Shown: positions 21,589 to 33,074, counted from the first letter of the stretch. The stretch: 64,000 nt of DNA from Lycium barbarum (GCF_019175385.1 NC_083345.1:122081657-122145656); one strand, 5' to 3'. Numbers and translations: made by a program. The notes: a model not told the origin generated them from the letters alone.

Positions 21589-22317
21589 TCGGGTGCCAAA
21601 ACTCAAAATCAGACCATCTCTTAAAACACTGGATGGCATCCAAATTGAAGAATAACCAAGTCTTACAGAATACATTATGGTTGCGTGCAGGCAACCCCAC
21701 TTTCTAATCGAACTATATATATAGTTGTAAAATTTGTCACGATATACATATAAAAATATATAAATTTGCTTAGGCCTCCCACATTCAAACATAGTGCAGG
21801 AGATATATGTACCGGTAAAAAAGGCAACATTTGACTATGCGATGAGAGGGTGAGTCAATGATCTTGCTCGATCTGTTTTTTCATAGTTTACTGCATTGTG
21901 CAGATCATATTGAGGGATATCCAGCTGCCGAGCTGTGATTCCAGCCAGTTATAGTCCTATTGGCTAAGAGATATCTAGCTGCCGAGCTGTGATTCCAACC
22001 AGTTATAGTCCTATTGGCTGAGGTGAACCCCAACTAGTTCGTGGAGGCAACATAAGTTTCTATCTTTATATATTCAGTGCTGTCTTCAATTTTTGAGCTG
22101 CGTCTTGTACCATTGTATTCAAATAATAGTTGTTCCATGAATTAATCTACCGTTTGTTTTATGGTATGTTTTTCTAAACAGTTGCTTTTTTTGTTTCAGC
22201 ATTATCTATCACGAGACTTCTTATTTATTATTGTGATTCTGTTCCTCATCTTTATTAACACGCTTAGCTTAGTGGATTTGCTTAGTGGGGTAGTGGCTCA
22301 TTGGATGCTCTACCGTG

Positions 22318-22504
22318 CAAGGGTAGATCTAGGTAGGCTCCAGGGGGTTCGATTCGAACCCCCTTGGCGAAAAATTACCGTGTATATACAAACTTTAAAT
22401 TATTTTTTTGTGTATATATAGTAGATGTTGAACCACCTTGGCTTCTTCATATATTTATTTCATTTTTTTGAAAACCCTAGATGAAAATCCTGGTTCCACC
22501 ACTG
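22318..22504. mobile_element. hAT-type MITE, 187 bp
   Basis: Begins CAAGGGTAGATCTAGG and ends CCTGGTTCCACCACTG, flanked by CTACCGTG and CTATCGTG (8-bp duplication, one change). The sister copies at 17517 and 59065 have the same site without the insertion (GCTCTACCGTG followed directly by RTCTAAATGTC). The internal GGGGGTTCGATTCGAACCCCC is a palindrome. Confidence 0.88.
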
Positions 22505-22554
22505 CTATCGTGATCTACATGTCACATTTAGCTCGTGACATTCTTTAGCTACTA

Positions 22555-22980
22555 AGTTTAACAAGTGAAAGTAGCACCAAAAATAGCTGAACAAAAATCA
22601 AATTTTAGAACTTTGGTTACTTCTAGTTAGTCATATAAATGAATCAACTTCAAGAAAAAGCTAAAAAAAACAAACAAATTTAGAACTCTGGTTACTTCAA
22701 GTTAGGCATATAAATAAATGAACTTCGAGAAAAATATCAAATTTTAGAACTGTAGTTTACTTGTAGTTAGTCATATAAATGAATCAACTTCAACAAAAAG
22801 CAACAGAAAATCACATCTTACAACTTTGGTTACTTCTACTTAGTCATATAAATGAATCAACTTTAGGAAAAAAGCTCCACAAAAAAAAAAAAAAAAAAAA
22901 AAACAAATTTTAGAACTTTGGTTACTTCTAGTTAGTCATATAAATGAGTCAACTTCAACAAAAAGCTGAATTGAAAAAAA
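22555..22980. repeat. Minisatellite, alpha copy 2
   Basis: Same TAGTTAGTCATATAAATGAATCAAC units as at 17560-17995, about five, with a poly-A expansion near 22890. Confidence 0.85.
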
Positions 22981-23700
22981 TTGACATAAATAGCCGCCCA
23001 ACAAAATAATAGCGAGCAAATGTATATTATTTGTATTATAATATATAACTTACATAAAATATACATTCTTGATACACCTTGCCATCTTTCTCAAATTTCT
23101 TCAAAATATACATTCTTGATACACCTTGCCATCTTTCTCAAATTTCTTCAAATCCCATGTCCCTCCAATCCACCTACCATCCTCAAATATCCTCGCAACT
23201 TCAAATGATCCATTTGAGTTTAAAGGCAACCCATTAGACCCCTCAGTTTTTTCTTGCTCAATAGTGACAATATATTAGAAGAAGAGAAATCAAGAAAGGG
23301 AAATGGGGTTTATTGGGAGTTATTAAAGGGTGATATGGTTTGTGGGTTATTAAAGGTAAAGGCGCAAATATGACCCTTTTTCCTCGTGAAAGTAATAAAA
23401 AATTTAACTAAAAATGCTTTTTCAAATTCAAATTGATCAGCATTTTAAAACAAATTATAACTTTTCAAACACTGCAAAAGCCACCCTACTGTACATATAG
23501 TAAATATTTAACTGCTAGGTTTGTGTTGAAGGAAAAAGGAGAAGGGATTTTACGTCAGTAATTTCATTTTATTTTATTTTTATTAGTAACAACTTAGTTT
23601 TGATTATTATTTATTGTTATATTGTTAATGATGATATCCTTCTATAGCTTCATAAATCTCATGGCATATTTCAGATAAGTAAATTTCACGATGGTCATTT

Positions 23701-24735
23701 AATTGCGAGTCTATTACATAAAAGTCATTTTTGTCTAGTTTTTCTTGTCCAGCCTAAAGCTTTATCACACTTAAGTCACTTTTCATTTTCTATCACATAA
23801 AAACATCCGATTTTAAAGTTTTGTCACGTAAAATTTCGTTGTTTTTGTTTGGAAATATTATATGTGCAAACTTCAGGAATTATTAGTGCTCTACGTGAAA
23901 TATGAGGGATCACTTAAATCTATGCAAGAAGTTAAAGGATCATTTTTTGTCTTTCCTCAAATTATCCAAACACATAATTGTTTATTTATAAAATTAATTT
24001 CCAATTTTAAATGCTTTTAAACTTGATATATCAGGTATTTTCAATTATTTAAGCCAGACAAGCTCCGTGATAGTTTAGTTCCAATTCAATTATACATTAA
24101 AAAAAAAAGGTAAAAAAACAAAACAAAGCACATCATATCATCGCAAGATCACTTTACAACTCGTTATTTTTACCATAAAATAATTTATCCTTTTAGTTTA
24201 TGTTGCCATATTTGTCTGTGAGTTTGTGTGTGCATTAGATGGTCAAGAAAACTAAATAAAGATAAAAATGCTAAACATGTTTTCTAAAGGCTACACTACT
24301 CCCATTATAATATGACACTTATCAAAAAGTTTTACTATGTGCCTCACACAACTGACATTAATTGTGTGAGGCTCTTTTTTGTGAGATAAAAAAGTGAACT
24401 CACATCTTACACTTTTGGGTCTACAAATTTTGGATTCATTTTTTTGTCTCGCAAAAAAGAGCCTCACACAACTAATGTCAGTTGTGTGAGGCACATTTAA
24501 AAAAAAATTCAAATCAGAAGGTTGTGTGTTCAATTCATGTCGGGTTCAATCCCTCAGTCCAACCGGATCCTCCGCCTTTTAAAAAAAAAAAAATTACTTC
24601 TGAAATTCACTATCCTATTTGCTCAAGTGTTGGAGTTAAAACATCCTTTGTTTAGAGTGATTCAACCAAACCTCACGTGCGGAAGGATTTTCGGAATGTA
24701 GTTCTCTCTTTTTTTTTTAATATTATTATTTCTTA
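23701..24735. other. Tandem-segment block beta, copy 1
   Basis: Collinear with 60236-62170 once the hAT-like element there is removed. It holds the empty target site GTCCAGCC (about 23750) of that element, and the foldback MITE. No gene seen. Confidence 0.65.
24339..24495. mobile_element. Foldback MITE with nested hairpins (157 bp)
   Basis: The left arm starts GTGCCTCACACAACTGACAT; the right arm on the minus strand starts with the same bases. Arms match over about 55 bp, including AATTGTGTGAGGCTCTTTTT. Each arm also folds on itself (GCCTCACACAA ... TTGTGTGAGGC). It encodes no protein. A degraded copy is at 61779-61937. The target duplication is unclear. Confidence 0.8.
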
Positions 24736-24737
24736 CC

Positions 24738-24830
24738 TCAAATTTTACTCTAGTTTCCACACTCTATTCCACAACCACAAAGTTCTTACCCTTTTTATAG
24801 CAAGAATGAACCAAAGTAGCCTTCCATCCT
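24738..24830 (-). pseudogene. LTP gene relic: promoter and 5' UTR only
   Basis: TTTACTCTAGTTTCCACACTCTATTCC and the TATA stretch CCCTTTTTATAG (about 24789-24800) match the region just upstream of the ATG of both intact LTP genes. Where the ATG should follow, the sequence jumps instead to block beta (TTCTTACCTCAAA at about 24735). Relative to 62178-63797, about 1.6 kb containing both exons, the intron and the 3' UTR is missing. Confidence 0.8.
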
Positions 24831-25594
24831 ATTGCTTAATATAAAAAATGGTCAGGTGGAAATATAATAGGACTATATGTATAATTTGTCTATAATATGT
24901 GTATAAATTTGTATAATCTATGTATATCAACTAGAAAAATAAATGGTAAATTCAGTCGACCAGTTGTGGAAAGATCCCTTTTATGGTTGGATTTATACTA
25001 TAAATACAAGGTCAAAATTACTTTGTATGAATATATAATAGACGTTGACTCCTTTTTAGTTTTTTTTTTTTTAAATGGTTTTGTATGTGTTTACTTCTTT
25101 CTATCTTAAATCTACTTAGTGAAAAAAATCTTGGTTCTGCCACTCATAAAACTAGTACCTGGAAATAAAGAGGACATCCTGCAATAAGCCAATAATATGT
25201 TAAATAAAAATGATAACTAACTTTTAAAAACGTATAATATGTTGGCATATAAAAAAATTATACTATTAGAATAATCTTAATAAATTATACTATTAGAATA
25301 ATCTTACATATTACAGCAACTAACTTATTATATTTTAAAGATTGAAAGCTTCATTAATTATGATTATTTATTCGTAGATAATAATATTAAAACCTCCCTT
25401 TTTATACTATTTATATTGACTTCTCAAAAGCACACCTGGTCCCTTCAAATGTGTAGTCATTTAGATATAACCATACTGTGGGTCGATGAGCGCTATATCC
25501 GTGTGCAAAACACTTTGTAGGACCCAAAATGTTTTTGTTTTTATTTCTTTTTTTTTTTAAAAAAAAAAGCTTTCTAATAAACTACTTTATCATT

Positions 25595-25843
25595 TTATGT
25601 GATACTTTTTTACTTCGCGAGAGTCAATTTGACTAATTCTCGTAACTAAATTGACTAAATTAACTCAATATTTTAAGATTAAAATTTAGATATTAAACTT
25701 TTTTACGAAAATAATATGTAATTCTTCTCATGTCAACATGATGAAAAATTACACTTTAAAATGTTGATCAAAATTCACATAATTTAAATTTCAAAAATTA
25801 AAAAGTACACATAAATAAAGACGGAGGGAATACAAGAAAAACA
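25595..25843. mobile_element. Stowaway-like MITE in block gamma (copy 1 of 3)
   Basis: The right end GACGGAGGGA is the reverse of the CTCCCTCCGTC Stowaway terminus, and the left end is a diverged TATGTGATACTTTTT. The same element sits at the same place at about 33880-34112 and 43890-44133, so it predates the duplications. Confidence 0.6.
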
Positions 25844-26049
25844 ACAATCATCGACTGAGATATGAGGAAAAAATTCTTTAATTTTCGAGTACAATTTGAA
25901 TATTAATTCTCAATCATTATTTAAAAAAAATTAGATAATACTTAGTAGATGCTATAAATCACAACCTTTTCTTGTTAAGGATAAAAAAATTTGATCATGC
26001 AAACAGGAATATTGTCATATAAAGTGAAACTTCATTTTTTTTATTCTTT

Positions 26050-26253
26050 TTACATCCTCTGTTCACTTTTACTTGTATATCATATTTAAAATACATTTTC
26101 ACTTTTAACATATAAAGAGAAAAACATTTTTTTTTCATGCTTTATTAATTACTTATTTCCTAATTCATTTCCCAAAACTTAAGACTATAAATAATTTAAT
26201 ATGCGTATTGTGAAAAGTCAAAACTGAATAACTAAAAGTGGAGAGAGTAGTAA
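26050..26253. mobile_element. MITE with inverted ends in block gamma (copy 1 of 3)
   Basis: CATCCTCTGTTCACTTTTACTTGT at the left and ACTAAAAGTGGAGAGAGTAG at the right are inverted copies of one another. Orthologous positions are about 34335-34540 and 44352-44550. Confidence 0.6.
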
Positions 26254-27599
26254 AGTTCTCGTTGACCCTGAGGTTCCGGTCTTTCGAGTTGTTCGATGTA
26301 AGGTAGATTTTAGAAAAGTGATAATGATTGGTCTAAATTAAATTTGAAAAACTTGCAGGAGACTTTGAAAAAAATGACTACAAGTGATAAGAAGGTCAAT
26401 ATCAAAATTTGACTGTATACACGCGAGACTCAAATCTCATGCTAAAGAGAGTGGAGGTTCAAGTCCTTTTCAAGGTATATCAATATCAATAAGATCCAAG
26501 CTCTTGGAATTGGAATAAATTCAAGCGGATTGCGAAATTTTGGTGATTTTCTCTATCAAATGAATAAGGAGTCCGTTTTAAAGTCGTTTGCGCTGCACCC
26601 AACCCCCAGATATATGCTTCAATAGGAATCACACGAGAGTAGATTATAAATCTCTAGCAAAATACTTACCCATAACTCATCAAATAAAGTACATTACATA
26701 GTCCATGGATTAGCAATTTACCCATAAAATGATTTTGGCATGGGACATTCACAGAATGCGAACTATGGGTAAAATTGAAAAGTAGCAGGTATTCGATGAT
26801 GGCTTTTGGTTTGACCAACAACTTTACCTTTTTATCCCTTATATTTTCTATTAATTTCAATACTATCCTTAGTTGTAAAAACTCTTTAAGCCCTTTTATC
26901 CAAATACGTAACTGCTTATTTATAAAATAACTTTCAAAACTTAAAAGTACTTTAAATACTTATGCTTAAAAACCATTTTTTTCAGCTAATCCAAACGGGC
27001 TCTAAATGAGAAACATTATTCTCCCAACCTAAAAATGAAACTTATAAAGCTAATTTTACACTAAAAAGTATTGGAAAAGGAGTTATTTTGTTTTGAAAAC
27101 TGAGATATTTATACGGAGCCAACCTCAGTTTTCAGAACTAGGGATGATGTGTCCACCCCTCTACCTTTCTCTACTTAAGTACTGGACTAGGTTCACCTGG
27201 TGTAAGGCTCAAACTTGTGACCTAAGATACAAATCCCTCAACCTTTACCGATTGGAAATAAATATTCAAGATCAAAGTACCAAAAGACTTTACAACAATT
27301 ACAGTTATAAATCATTGCCCAAAAGCAAAACAAAAATTGGAAAAAAAATGAATGGTGCAGCCCGAGCACTACAACAAAACGACGAATGCGATTAACATAT
27401 ATTCCTTCGACTTGCATAGAAGAACTACGAAGTTATATTCTTCCGTAAATATGAAAACTAATGTTATACGAGGAACAACCTCAAGAGTGGAAAAATATGC
27501 ATGGCAGCCCAAGCATTAAGACAAAATGGAGAATAGAATTAAAATGTCTTTTTCAATTAGCATGATAGAAGGATTACTGAATTACATTCTACCAAAAAT

Positions 27600-28118
27600 A
27601 TGAAAACTAATGTTATACGACGAACAATCTCAAGAATCCTTCGAGCTGCTTCAGGTCTCATCATTCCAAGATGCTTGCCATTGGTTGTCATAGAAAGTAG
27701 TCTCAGTAACTTTTTGGTAGTTCCTTGTTCTTGCGGATTAGGTGGACGCCAGCCACGGCTATAAACAATAGTGTTTTGCAAAACAAGTTGCCTGTTTGGT
27801 CGACGAGGCCTACACCTATTAAGATATCCACAAAGTAGGCCATAAAAAAATCAACCATTTCAGCACGACTTATATAAGATTCACATGTGGTCATTATTCG
27901 ATCAGCTTAACATAATATAACTACCGCTTTGTATTTGAGGCGATGGAAAAATTGTGCGGGAAAAAAGGGTATAAGCAAACCATTGAGACGTTCTGCTTCA
28001 GGAAGATGGAACCTCTTCATCCATGCCCACCAAGGAATAATTGAGGTATCGAAAAGCACAGGGTCTTCATTACTTGATGACTCAGGGTTATCTTCCAACC
28101 ATTTCCTTTTCGTAACCT
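27600..28118 (-). pseudogene. LIL3: LIL3 pseudogene copy 2
   Basis: Exon 2 at 28118-27981 ([34 protein letters not shown]) and last exon from about 27868 ([36 protein letters not shown]) on the minus strand. The intron acceptor is lost (CAG in the sister copies is TAA here), and a deletion shifts the frame after RKNKEL, replacing the [11 protein letters not shown] box. There is no first exon or transit peptide upstream. Flanks match the other copies, so it came with the tandem segment. Confidence 0.85.
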
Positions 28119-28351
28119 CTGCAAATGAATAACCATCAATTGTTAAATTCCAATAAATCCCAAAATGAATAAAAACAGTCACTTATAGTGGCTACTACTT
28201 TTAGGAACAACTGATGTAAATCTTAATAAAAATGTACTCATCACTGAGAAGGCATCAAATGTACGCACGACAGAGCTAGTAAGAGAAGGAAATTCAATTG
28301 AATCCCTTCGTTAAAAAATTATACTGTGCAAATAGGTCAATTATTTTTGGG
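28119..28351. other. Flank of LIL3 copy 2, alpha copy 3 start
   Basis: Matches 15522-15740 and 46301-46520. No gene seen. Confidence 0.5.
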
Positions 28352-29338
28352 CATTTTACATAAATGGCAAACATTTAGGGTTTAATCAAGCTGCATAACT
28401 AATGTTTCAATAGTTACGTTCTGTAGAAAATCAGTCCAGCTCCCACATGTGTATTCAATTTTTTTTTTAGCTGTATTCATGAATACAACAATTTTTTCCA
28501 ACTGTATTCATAAAATAACTATCTTTATTCATAAATTAGCTTATTGTATTCATGAATACAACTATTAAAAAACTGAATACATATACACCAATAATATAAA
28601 ATACACCAAAAAATTAACAAATATGCCATATTTTTCTGTATTTATACAACAAATACAAGCAAAAAAACTGTATACAACATAGATACACTAAAAAATTAAC
28701 AAGTACGCCATATATTTCGGTATGTATACAACAAATACAAGCGAAAAATATTATATACACGGTAAATATACAACAAAAACAGCAAAAATCTAGATTTTTT
28801 CTAGATCTGATCGGAAAAAATTCCGGTGATCGGAAAAAATTCTGGCTAATACAACAACAACATTTTTTCATTTTTTGCTTCTAACAATGCTCAGATCCGT
28901 TATGGATCTGAGTTTTTTTTCATTTTTTCTTCCAACAATGCTTAGATCCGTCGCTATTTGGTGCTTTGCCGGCGTAGATCTGAGTTTTTTTTCCCTTGTT
29001 GGCGCTGGAGAAGAAAGGAAAAAAGGGTATGGCCGGATAAGAACGGGAAAAGGGGAAGGGGCTGGCAGTGACGGTAGTGAAAGGTCACGACATTTCGCTG
29101 GAGCTCCGGTGGCGGTGGTGGCCGGCGGCGGGGTAGTGGGAAGAAGAGGGGGAAAGAGATAGGAGAGATGGGTTGGAAATGAATAGTGGGATGAGTATTC
29201 TATTTTTTGTGTGTATATATATATAGTTACTAAATGGTATTAATATATAAATATTTGCTATGAGAAGTAATTAAATTAAAATATAGCTACTAAATGTCAA
29301 TACTCACTATTGTTTGTTATATTACGTAGTTATTCCAT
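28352..29338. mobile_element. MULE-like element, possibly a Pack-MULE
   Basis: Interrupts the alpha segment: the sister copy at 46511-46530 runs straight from CAAATAGGTC to the TTTTTTGGG stretch. The ends are degenerate inverted repeats: GGCATTTTACATAAATGGCAAACA at the left (28350 on) against GGAATAACTACGTAATATAACAAACA on the minus strand at the right. The likely 9-bp duplication is ATTTTTGGG (28343-28351) against TTTTTTGGG (29339-29347). The interior holds TGTATTCATGAATACAAC palindromes and a GC-rich stretch at 28960-29165 unlike the AT-rich surroundings, with a 95-codon ORF (28875-29162, +) rich in Gly, Arg and Val that I do not recognise. Confidence 0.6.
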
Positions 29339-29387
29339 TTTTTTGGGGGTTATATATATATAAAAAAAAAATTGTTGAATCCACTTG

Positions 29388-29535
29388 ATACAACAACAAC
29401 AACAACAACATACCCATTGTGGTCCTAGAAGTGGAGGCTGAGAGTGTAAAGTGTAAACAGACACGAGCCCCACCTCATGTGAGTTAGAGAGGCTTTTTCA
29501 GATTGACCTTCAGCTCAAGAGAAGCGTTTTCAGAA
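29388..29535 (-). mobile_element. SINE 3' fragment with CAA tail
   Basis: (CAA)6 followed by CATACCCATTGTGGTCCTAG, GTGTAAACAGAC, GTGAGTTAGAGAGGCTTTTTC and CTTCAGCTCAAGAGAAGC. Same SINE family and same segmental position as 15955-16078. Confidence 0.65.
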
Positions 29536-29614
29536 ATAGGTTTGAAAATATTCTAGTGTGATGGTAAAGAGGGTTCAAAAAGTTGTTTTAGGTCACACGT
29601 CTGGATTGTAACTA

Positions 29615-30282
29615 CAGAAAAAGCTCAAATATGCCATTGAACTATCAGAAATGACTCATTTATGCCACTCGTCAATAGTTGACTCATTTATGCCATCGAA
29701 CTATCGGAAATGACTTATTTATGCCACTCATCAATAATTTGACTCATTTATGCTATCGCCGGTTACCAAAATGACTCATCCATGCCATTTTTCATTGACG
29801 CCGGTTTTATAATACCAGCTATGAAACTCCGGTTTTGATCAAACCTTATATTTGATTTAAGAAATTTGTGTAATATGTATAAATTAGTAATTTAGAACCC
29901 AGTAACTTAAAGATTTGAATTCAGAACCCACAAACCTCAAATTCTAGCTCCACCTATGATTAGAGGTCTACTCGGTTAATTAAACCAGCCCAATATTAAA
30001 TCCCAAATTAATAAAAATACGACCCATACGACCGACCCACTCACAACCTTAATCTATTTGGAGGTTACGTATCATATCTGGTATTGTAAAATCGATGTTA
30101 ATGAAAAATGGTATGGATGAGTCATTTTGATAATGGACGATGGCATAAATGAGCCAAATTATTGATGAGTGGCATATATGAGTCATTTCTGATAGTTCGA
30201 TGGCATAAATGAGCCAAACAATTGATGAGTGGCATAAATGAGCCATTTTCGATGGTTCAATGGCATATTTGAGCCTTTTCCG
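29615..30282. mobile_element. MULE-type MITE, 668 bp
   Basis: Long inverted ends: CAGAAAAAGCTCAAATATGCC at the left and CGGAAAAGGCTCAAATATGCC on the minus strand at the right, continuing through ATTTATGCCACTC. Flanked by the perfect 9-bp duplication TTGTAACTA (29606-29614 and 30283-30291). Sister copies at 16250 and 57600 lack it. The inner ~300 bp is unrelated AT-rich sequence. Confidence 0.9.
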
Positions 30283-30291
30283 TTGTAACTA

Positions 30292-31340
30292 TAACATTCT
30301 AGTATTTTTTTTTTCCCGATCTGGTTGTGAATGTGCATAAGACACCTCAAAGAAAGGGTTAAAGATTACAACTTCTTAAAGTGTATTGCCAAATCAGTAA
30401 TGTTAGTGAATGCTACAGTCGACAAGCCCAACAACAACCGAGGAAATGGGATCAGCTTAAAGGTAAGAAGTAACAACTGCATATATCCTGCTATATTCCA
30501 TCACGTTAAAGAAAGTCCTCACTTCTATCTTCATTTCAGTCATATTTTAGATTAAGAGGCACCATTTAATGAGCAGCTTCTCATAAGTGTCTATAAGTAC
30601 ATATTGCACCAAACATGAAGATAACTCTCACTCAAGAGTTCAATCCGAACAAGCCAAGGTGCAAGAATAAGTATAACTACGAATATATTCTAGTCCATGT
30701 ATCTTCCCGCATTGTGCGCAGCCAACATTTTGCAAAAAAGCTCAATTAACACAACGTTTTGTAGTTTTATTCTGGCTTATTCTCGATCTTTTAACCGTTC
30801 ATATTTGCCTATGCGATGAGAGGATGAGTCAATGATCTTGCTAGATCTGTTTTATCACAGTTTACTGCGTTGTGCAGATCATATTGAGAGATAAACAACT
30901 GGCACTGATTCCAGCTAATTGTAGTCCTATTAACTGAGGAGAGCCACCACTAGTTCGTGGAGGAAGCATAAATTTCTACCTTCATATTCAGTGTTGTCTT
31001 CTATTTTCGAGCTATGTCTCGTACCATTGTACTTAAACAATAGTTATTCCATGAATTAATCTACCGCTCGTTTTATGGGATGTTTGTCTAAACAGTTGCT
31101 TTTTTGTTTCAACATTATCTATCATGAGACTTCTTATCTATTATTGTGATTTTGTTCCTCATCTTTATTAACATGCCTAGATTAGTGGATTCACTTAGCA
31201 GGGTAGTGGCTCGTTGAATGCTCTGCCGTGGTCTAAATGTCAAATTTAGGTCATGACATTCTCTAGCTACTAAGTTAAGTCTAACAAGTGGAAGTAGCAC
31301 CAAAAAAAGCTAAACAAAAATCAAATTTTAGAACTTTGGT
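30292..31340. other. Tandem-segment block alpha, copy 3 (3'-deleted)
   Basis: Collinear with 57605-59180, but with the stretch equal to 58110-58630 also missing. It stops after GAACTTTGGTT and joins block beta at CGCTATCCTATTTGC. The minisatellite, the rest of alpha and most of beta, including the foldback MITE, are deleted here (about 2 kb against copy 2). No gene seen. Confidence 0.65.
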
Positions 31341-31884
31341 TCGCTATCCTATTTGCTTAAGTGTTGGAGTTAAAACATCCTTTGTTTAGAGTGATTCAAC
31401 CAAAACTCTCATGCGGAAGGATTTTCGGAATATAGTTCTCTCTCTCTCCTTTTTTTTTTTAATTTCTCATCCAATGTTCGGCACCTATTTGAGGACTGAT
31501 TAACCCAGATTCACGCCGGAAAGTTTAACTTTGGGGTGTGAATCACTCCTACAAAAAACGACTTCATTTCCGAAGTTCGAACCTCAAACTTGTGATTAAG
31601 AATGGAGAAATACTTACCATTCCACCCAACCTTTAGTTGTAATTTCTAATTAATACATAGCGAACATATAATTTTGTGTAAGGGCGCTAAGGGGCTTTTG
31701 TTTTTAAAATAGACGATTGTATTATACTAATGGTTCAAATCAAACTTTTATTGCAACATGCTATGTTTCCTCCCCCGTTGCTAGTACGTTGATGGGTCAC
31801 GCGCCTGGCAAACATGTTTTGAGATTGTGTGTATTAACAATTCGACTTTATGCTTACTTTGTAAAAGAAATATATTACTTGTAT
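31341..31884. other. Block beta remnant, 3' flank of LTP gene 1
   Basis: Matches 62048-62590. Intergenic; no gene seen. Confidence 0.6.
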
Positions 31885-31895
31885 ATTAAGTAAAT

Positions 31896-31901
31896 TTTAT
31901 T
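31896..31901 (-). promoter_or_regulatory. Candidate poly(A) signal of LTP gene 1
   Basis: The minus strand reads AATAAA, 184 bases after the stop codon of LTP gene 1. The same motif is at 62603-62608 downstream of gene 2. Confidence 0.5.
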
Positions 31902-32084
31902 ATAAAGCAGTAAAGATAACGACAATCCTTGTACAAATTAAGATGTCTCCGCCACATAGAAAAGGTAAAGATGCATATTGAATTTGGAAGAACAAGTTGC
32001 CATATAATAATTACTTCCATATTACAAACTGAAGTATAGGAGAAGAAACACCAAGCAGCAAGCCAATTAAGCTGACTATACTCT

Positions 32085-33074
32085 TTAGGGTGGTGTGGTG
32101 ATACCTGCAAATTCAATAATTAACTACAACATTAAAGAAGGACAATAATTTCTTGAACCACAAATATATTTAATTGGATTAAACAGCAGAGACAAATTAC
32201 TTAACATTTTCAACAAACATGCAAAGTAGAGCAAATGGCCACTTCAGTACTTTTTTGAAAGTCAAATTAAGTGAAGGTGAAGGAGATCTAATGTTTATTT
32301 GTCGAATTGTAACATTGAATTAATCCTTAATATGTAAGAAGATCTCCAAAGGATCTTTCGTTTCAAACATTGAACCTTGAATTATTCAAAAAATCTTTCG
32401 TTCCGAAGGCAAATTAGAAAAATCATGTTTTTTTCGAGAAATGAATTAACTTTTTCCTTATTTCGGCTTGATAACCTAACTGTGAATTCCACATAATAGA
32501 AAATATAGCCTATACTTTAATGGCAGCCAAGTTAGAGACTTTCTCAAGATTTTAATTCACCGGTTTTAGAATAGGTTAATAGTACACTCAATAGAACATA
32601 GATTCAATCTCTCTACATATAGTAAGACCATTCACAAAACATTTGTATAAAATGCACATAACACATTTATACTAATTAAGTTAGTCAACATATATTTAAA
32701 ATCTTGAATTCATCTTTGAGAAAATACAAGAAATTGATAAAGATTCACTTACTTCCGCACTTGTAGTTACGAGGGACTCTGCGCCCGCAACCTTCAACAA
32801 GGCGTATGGCGCGGTTGATGTCAACAAGAGCAGCCAATTTGGGCGTTATGACTCTACACACACACTCAATATGAGTCACTCTAACTCTTTCACAACACTT
32901 AGGAGAAGGAATGTTTCCATACAGAACAGGCTTACAAGCATTTATCCCAATTCTCTTCTCCTCTTTACAAGCTGCTGCACTCAGCTCTGCACTTGCCATT
33001 TTCACTTCAAAGCTATTGATCACCAAAGTTACGACAACTAGCATAGCCACCACCAAAGCCCATGATATTCCCAT
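32085..33074 (-). CDS. DIR1-like non-specific lipid-transfer protein, gene 1 (two exons)
   Basis: Exon 1 is 33074-32753 and exon 2 is 32104-32085, with a 648-bp intron: donor GGAA|GTAAGT, acceptor TTTGCAG|GTATC. Splicing replaces the read-through end (SK) with KCGS-ITTPP and a TAA, giving 113 residues. Residues 1-29 form a hydrophobic signal peptide (MGISWALVVAMLVVV, cut near MASA). The mature part has eight cysteines at 36, 47, 60, 61, 71, 73, 96 and 106, spaced C-x10-C-x12-CC-x9-CxC-x22-C-x9-C. This is the four-disulfide fold of the LTP superfamily; the CVC pair, GCGRRVPRNYKCGS and the ITTPP tail are those of DIR1-like proteins. Known members bind lipids in the apoplast and DIR1 acts in systemic acquired resistance; a role here is inference. 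All splice sites and the frame are intact, and a TATA box lies upstream. Confidence 0.92.

Larger units (their letters stand above)
21589..23700. other. Tandem-segment block alpha, copy 2 (partial)
   Basis: Collinear with 16850-18650 and 58195-60235. It has its own short tandem duplication of GAGATATCYAGCTGCCGAGCTGTGATTCC (21915-22010) and of ATATACATTCTTGATACACC (23060-23125). No gene seen. Confidence 0.7.
24831..27092. other. Tandem-segment block gamma, copy 1
   Basis: Collinear with 33165-35280 and 42181-45290. Upstream flank of the LTP gene, very AT-rich, with two old MITEs. Near 26470-26640 a 170-bp stretch (AAGTCCTTTTCAAGG to CACACGAGAG) is especially well conserved between the three copies. 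No gene seen. Confidence 0.65.

Noticed and set aside
31886..32116. Minus-strand ORF of 76 codons next to LTP gene 1 (and its twin at 62593-62829)
   Set aside because: It overlaps LTP exon 2 in the wrong frame; the conserved feature there is the TTTGCAG acceptor and a short exon coding ITTPP plus 3' UTR.
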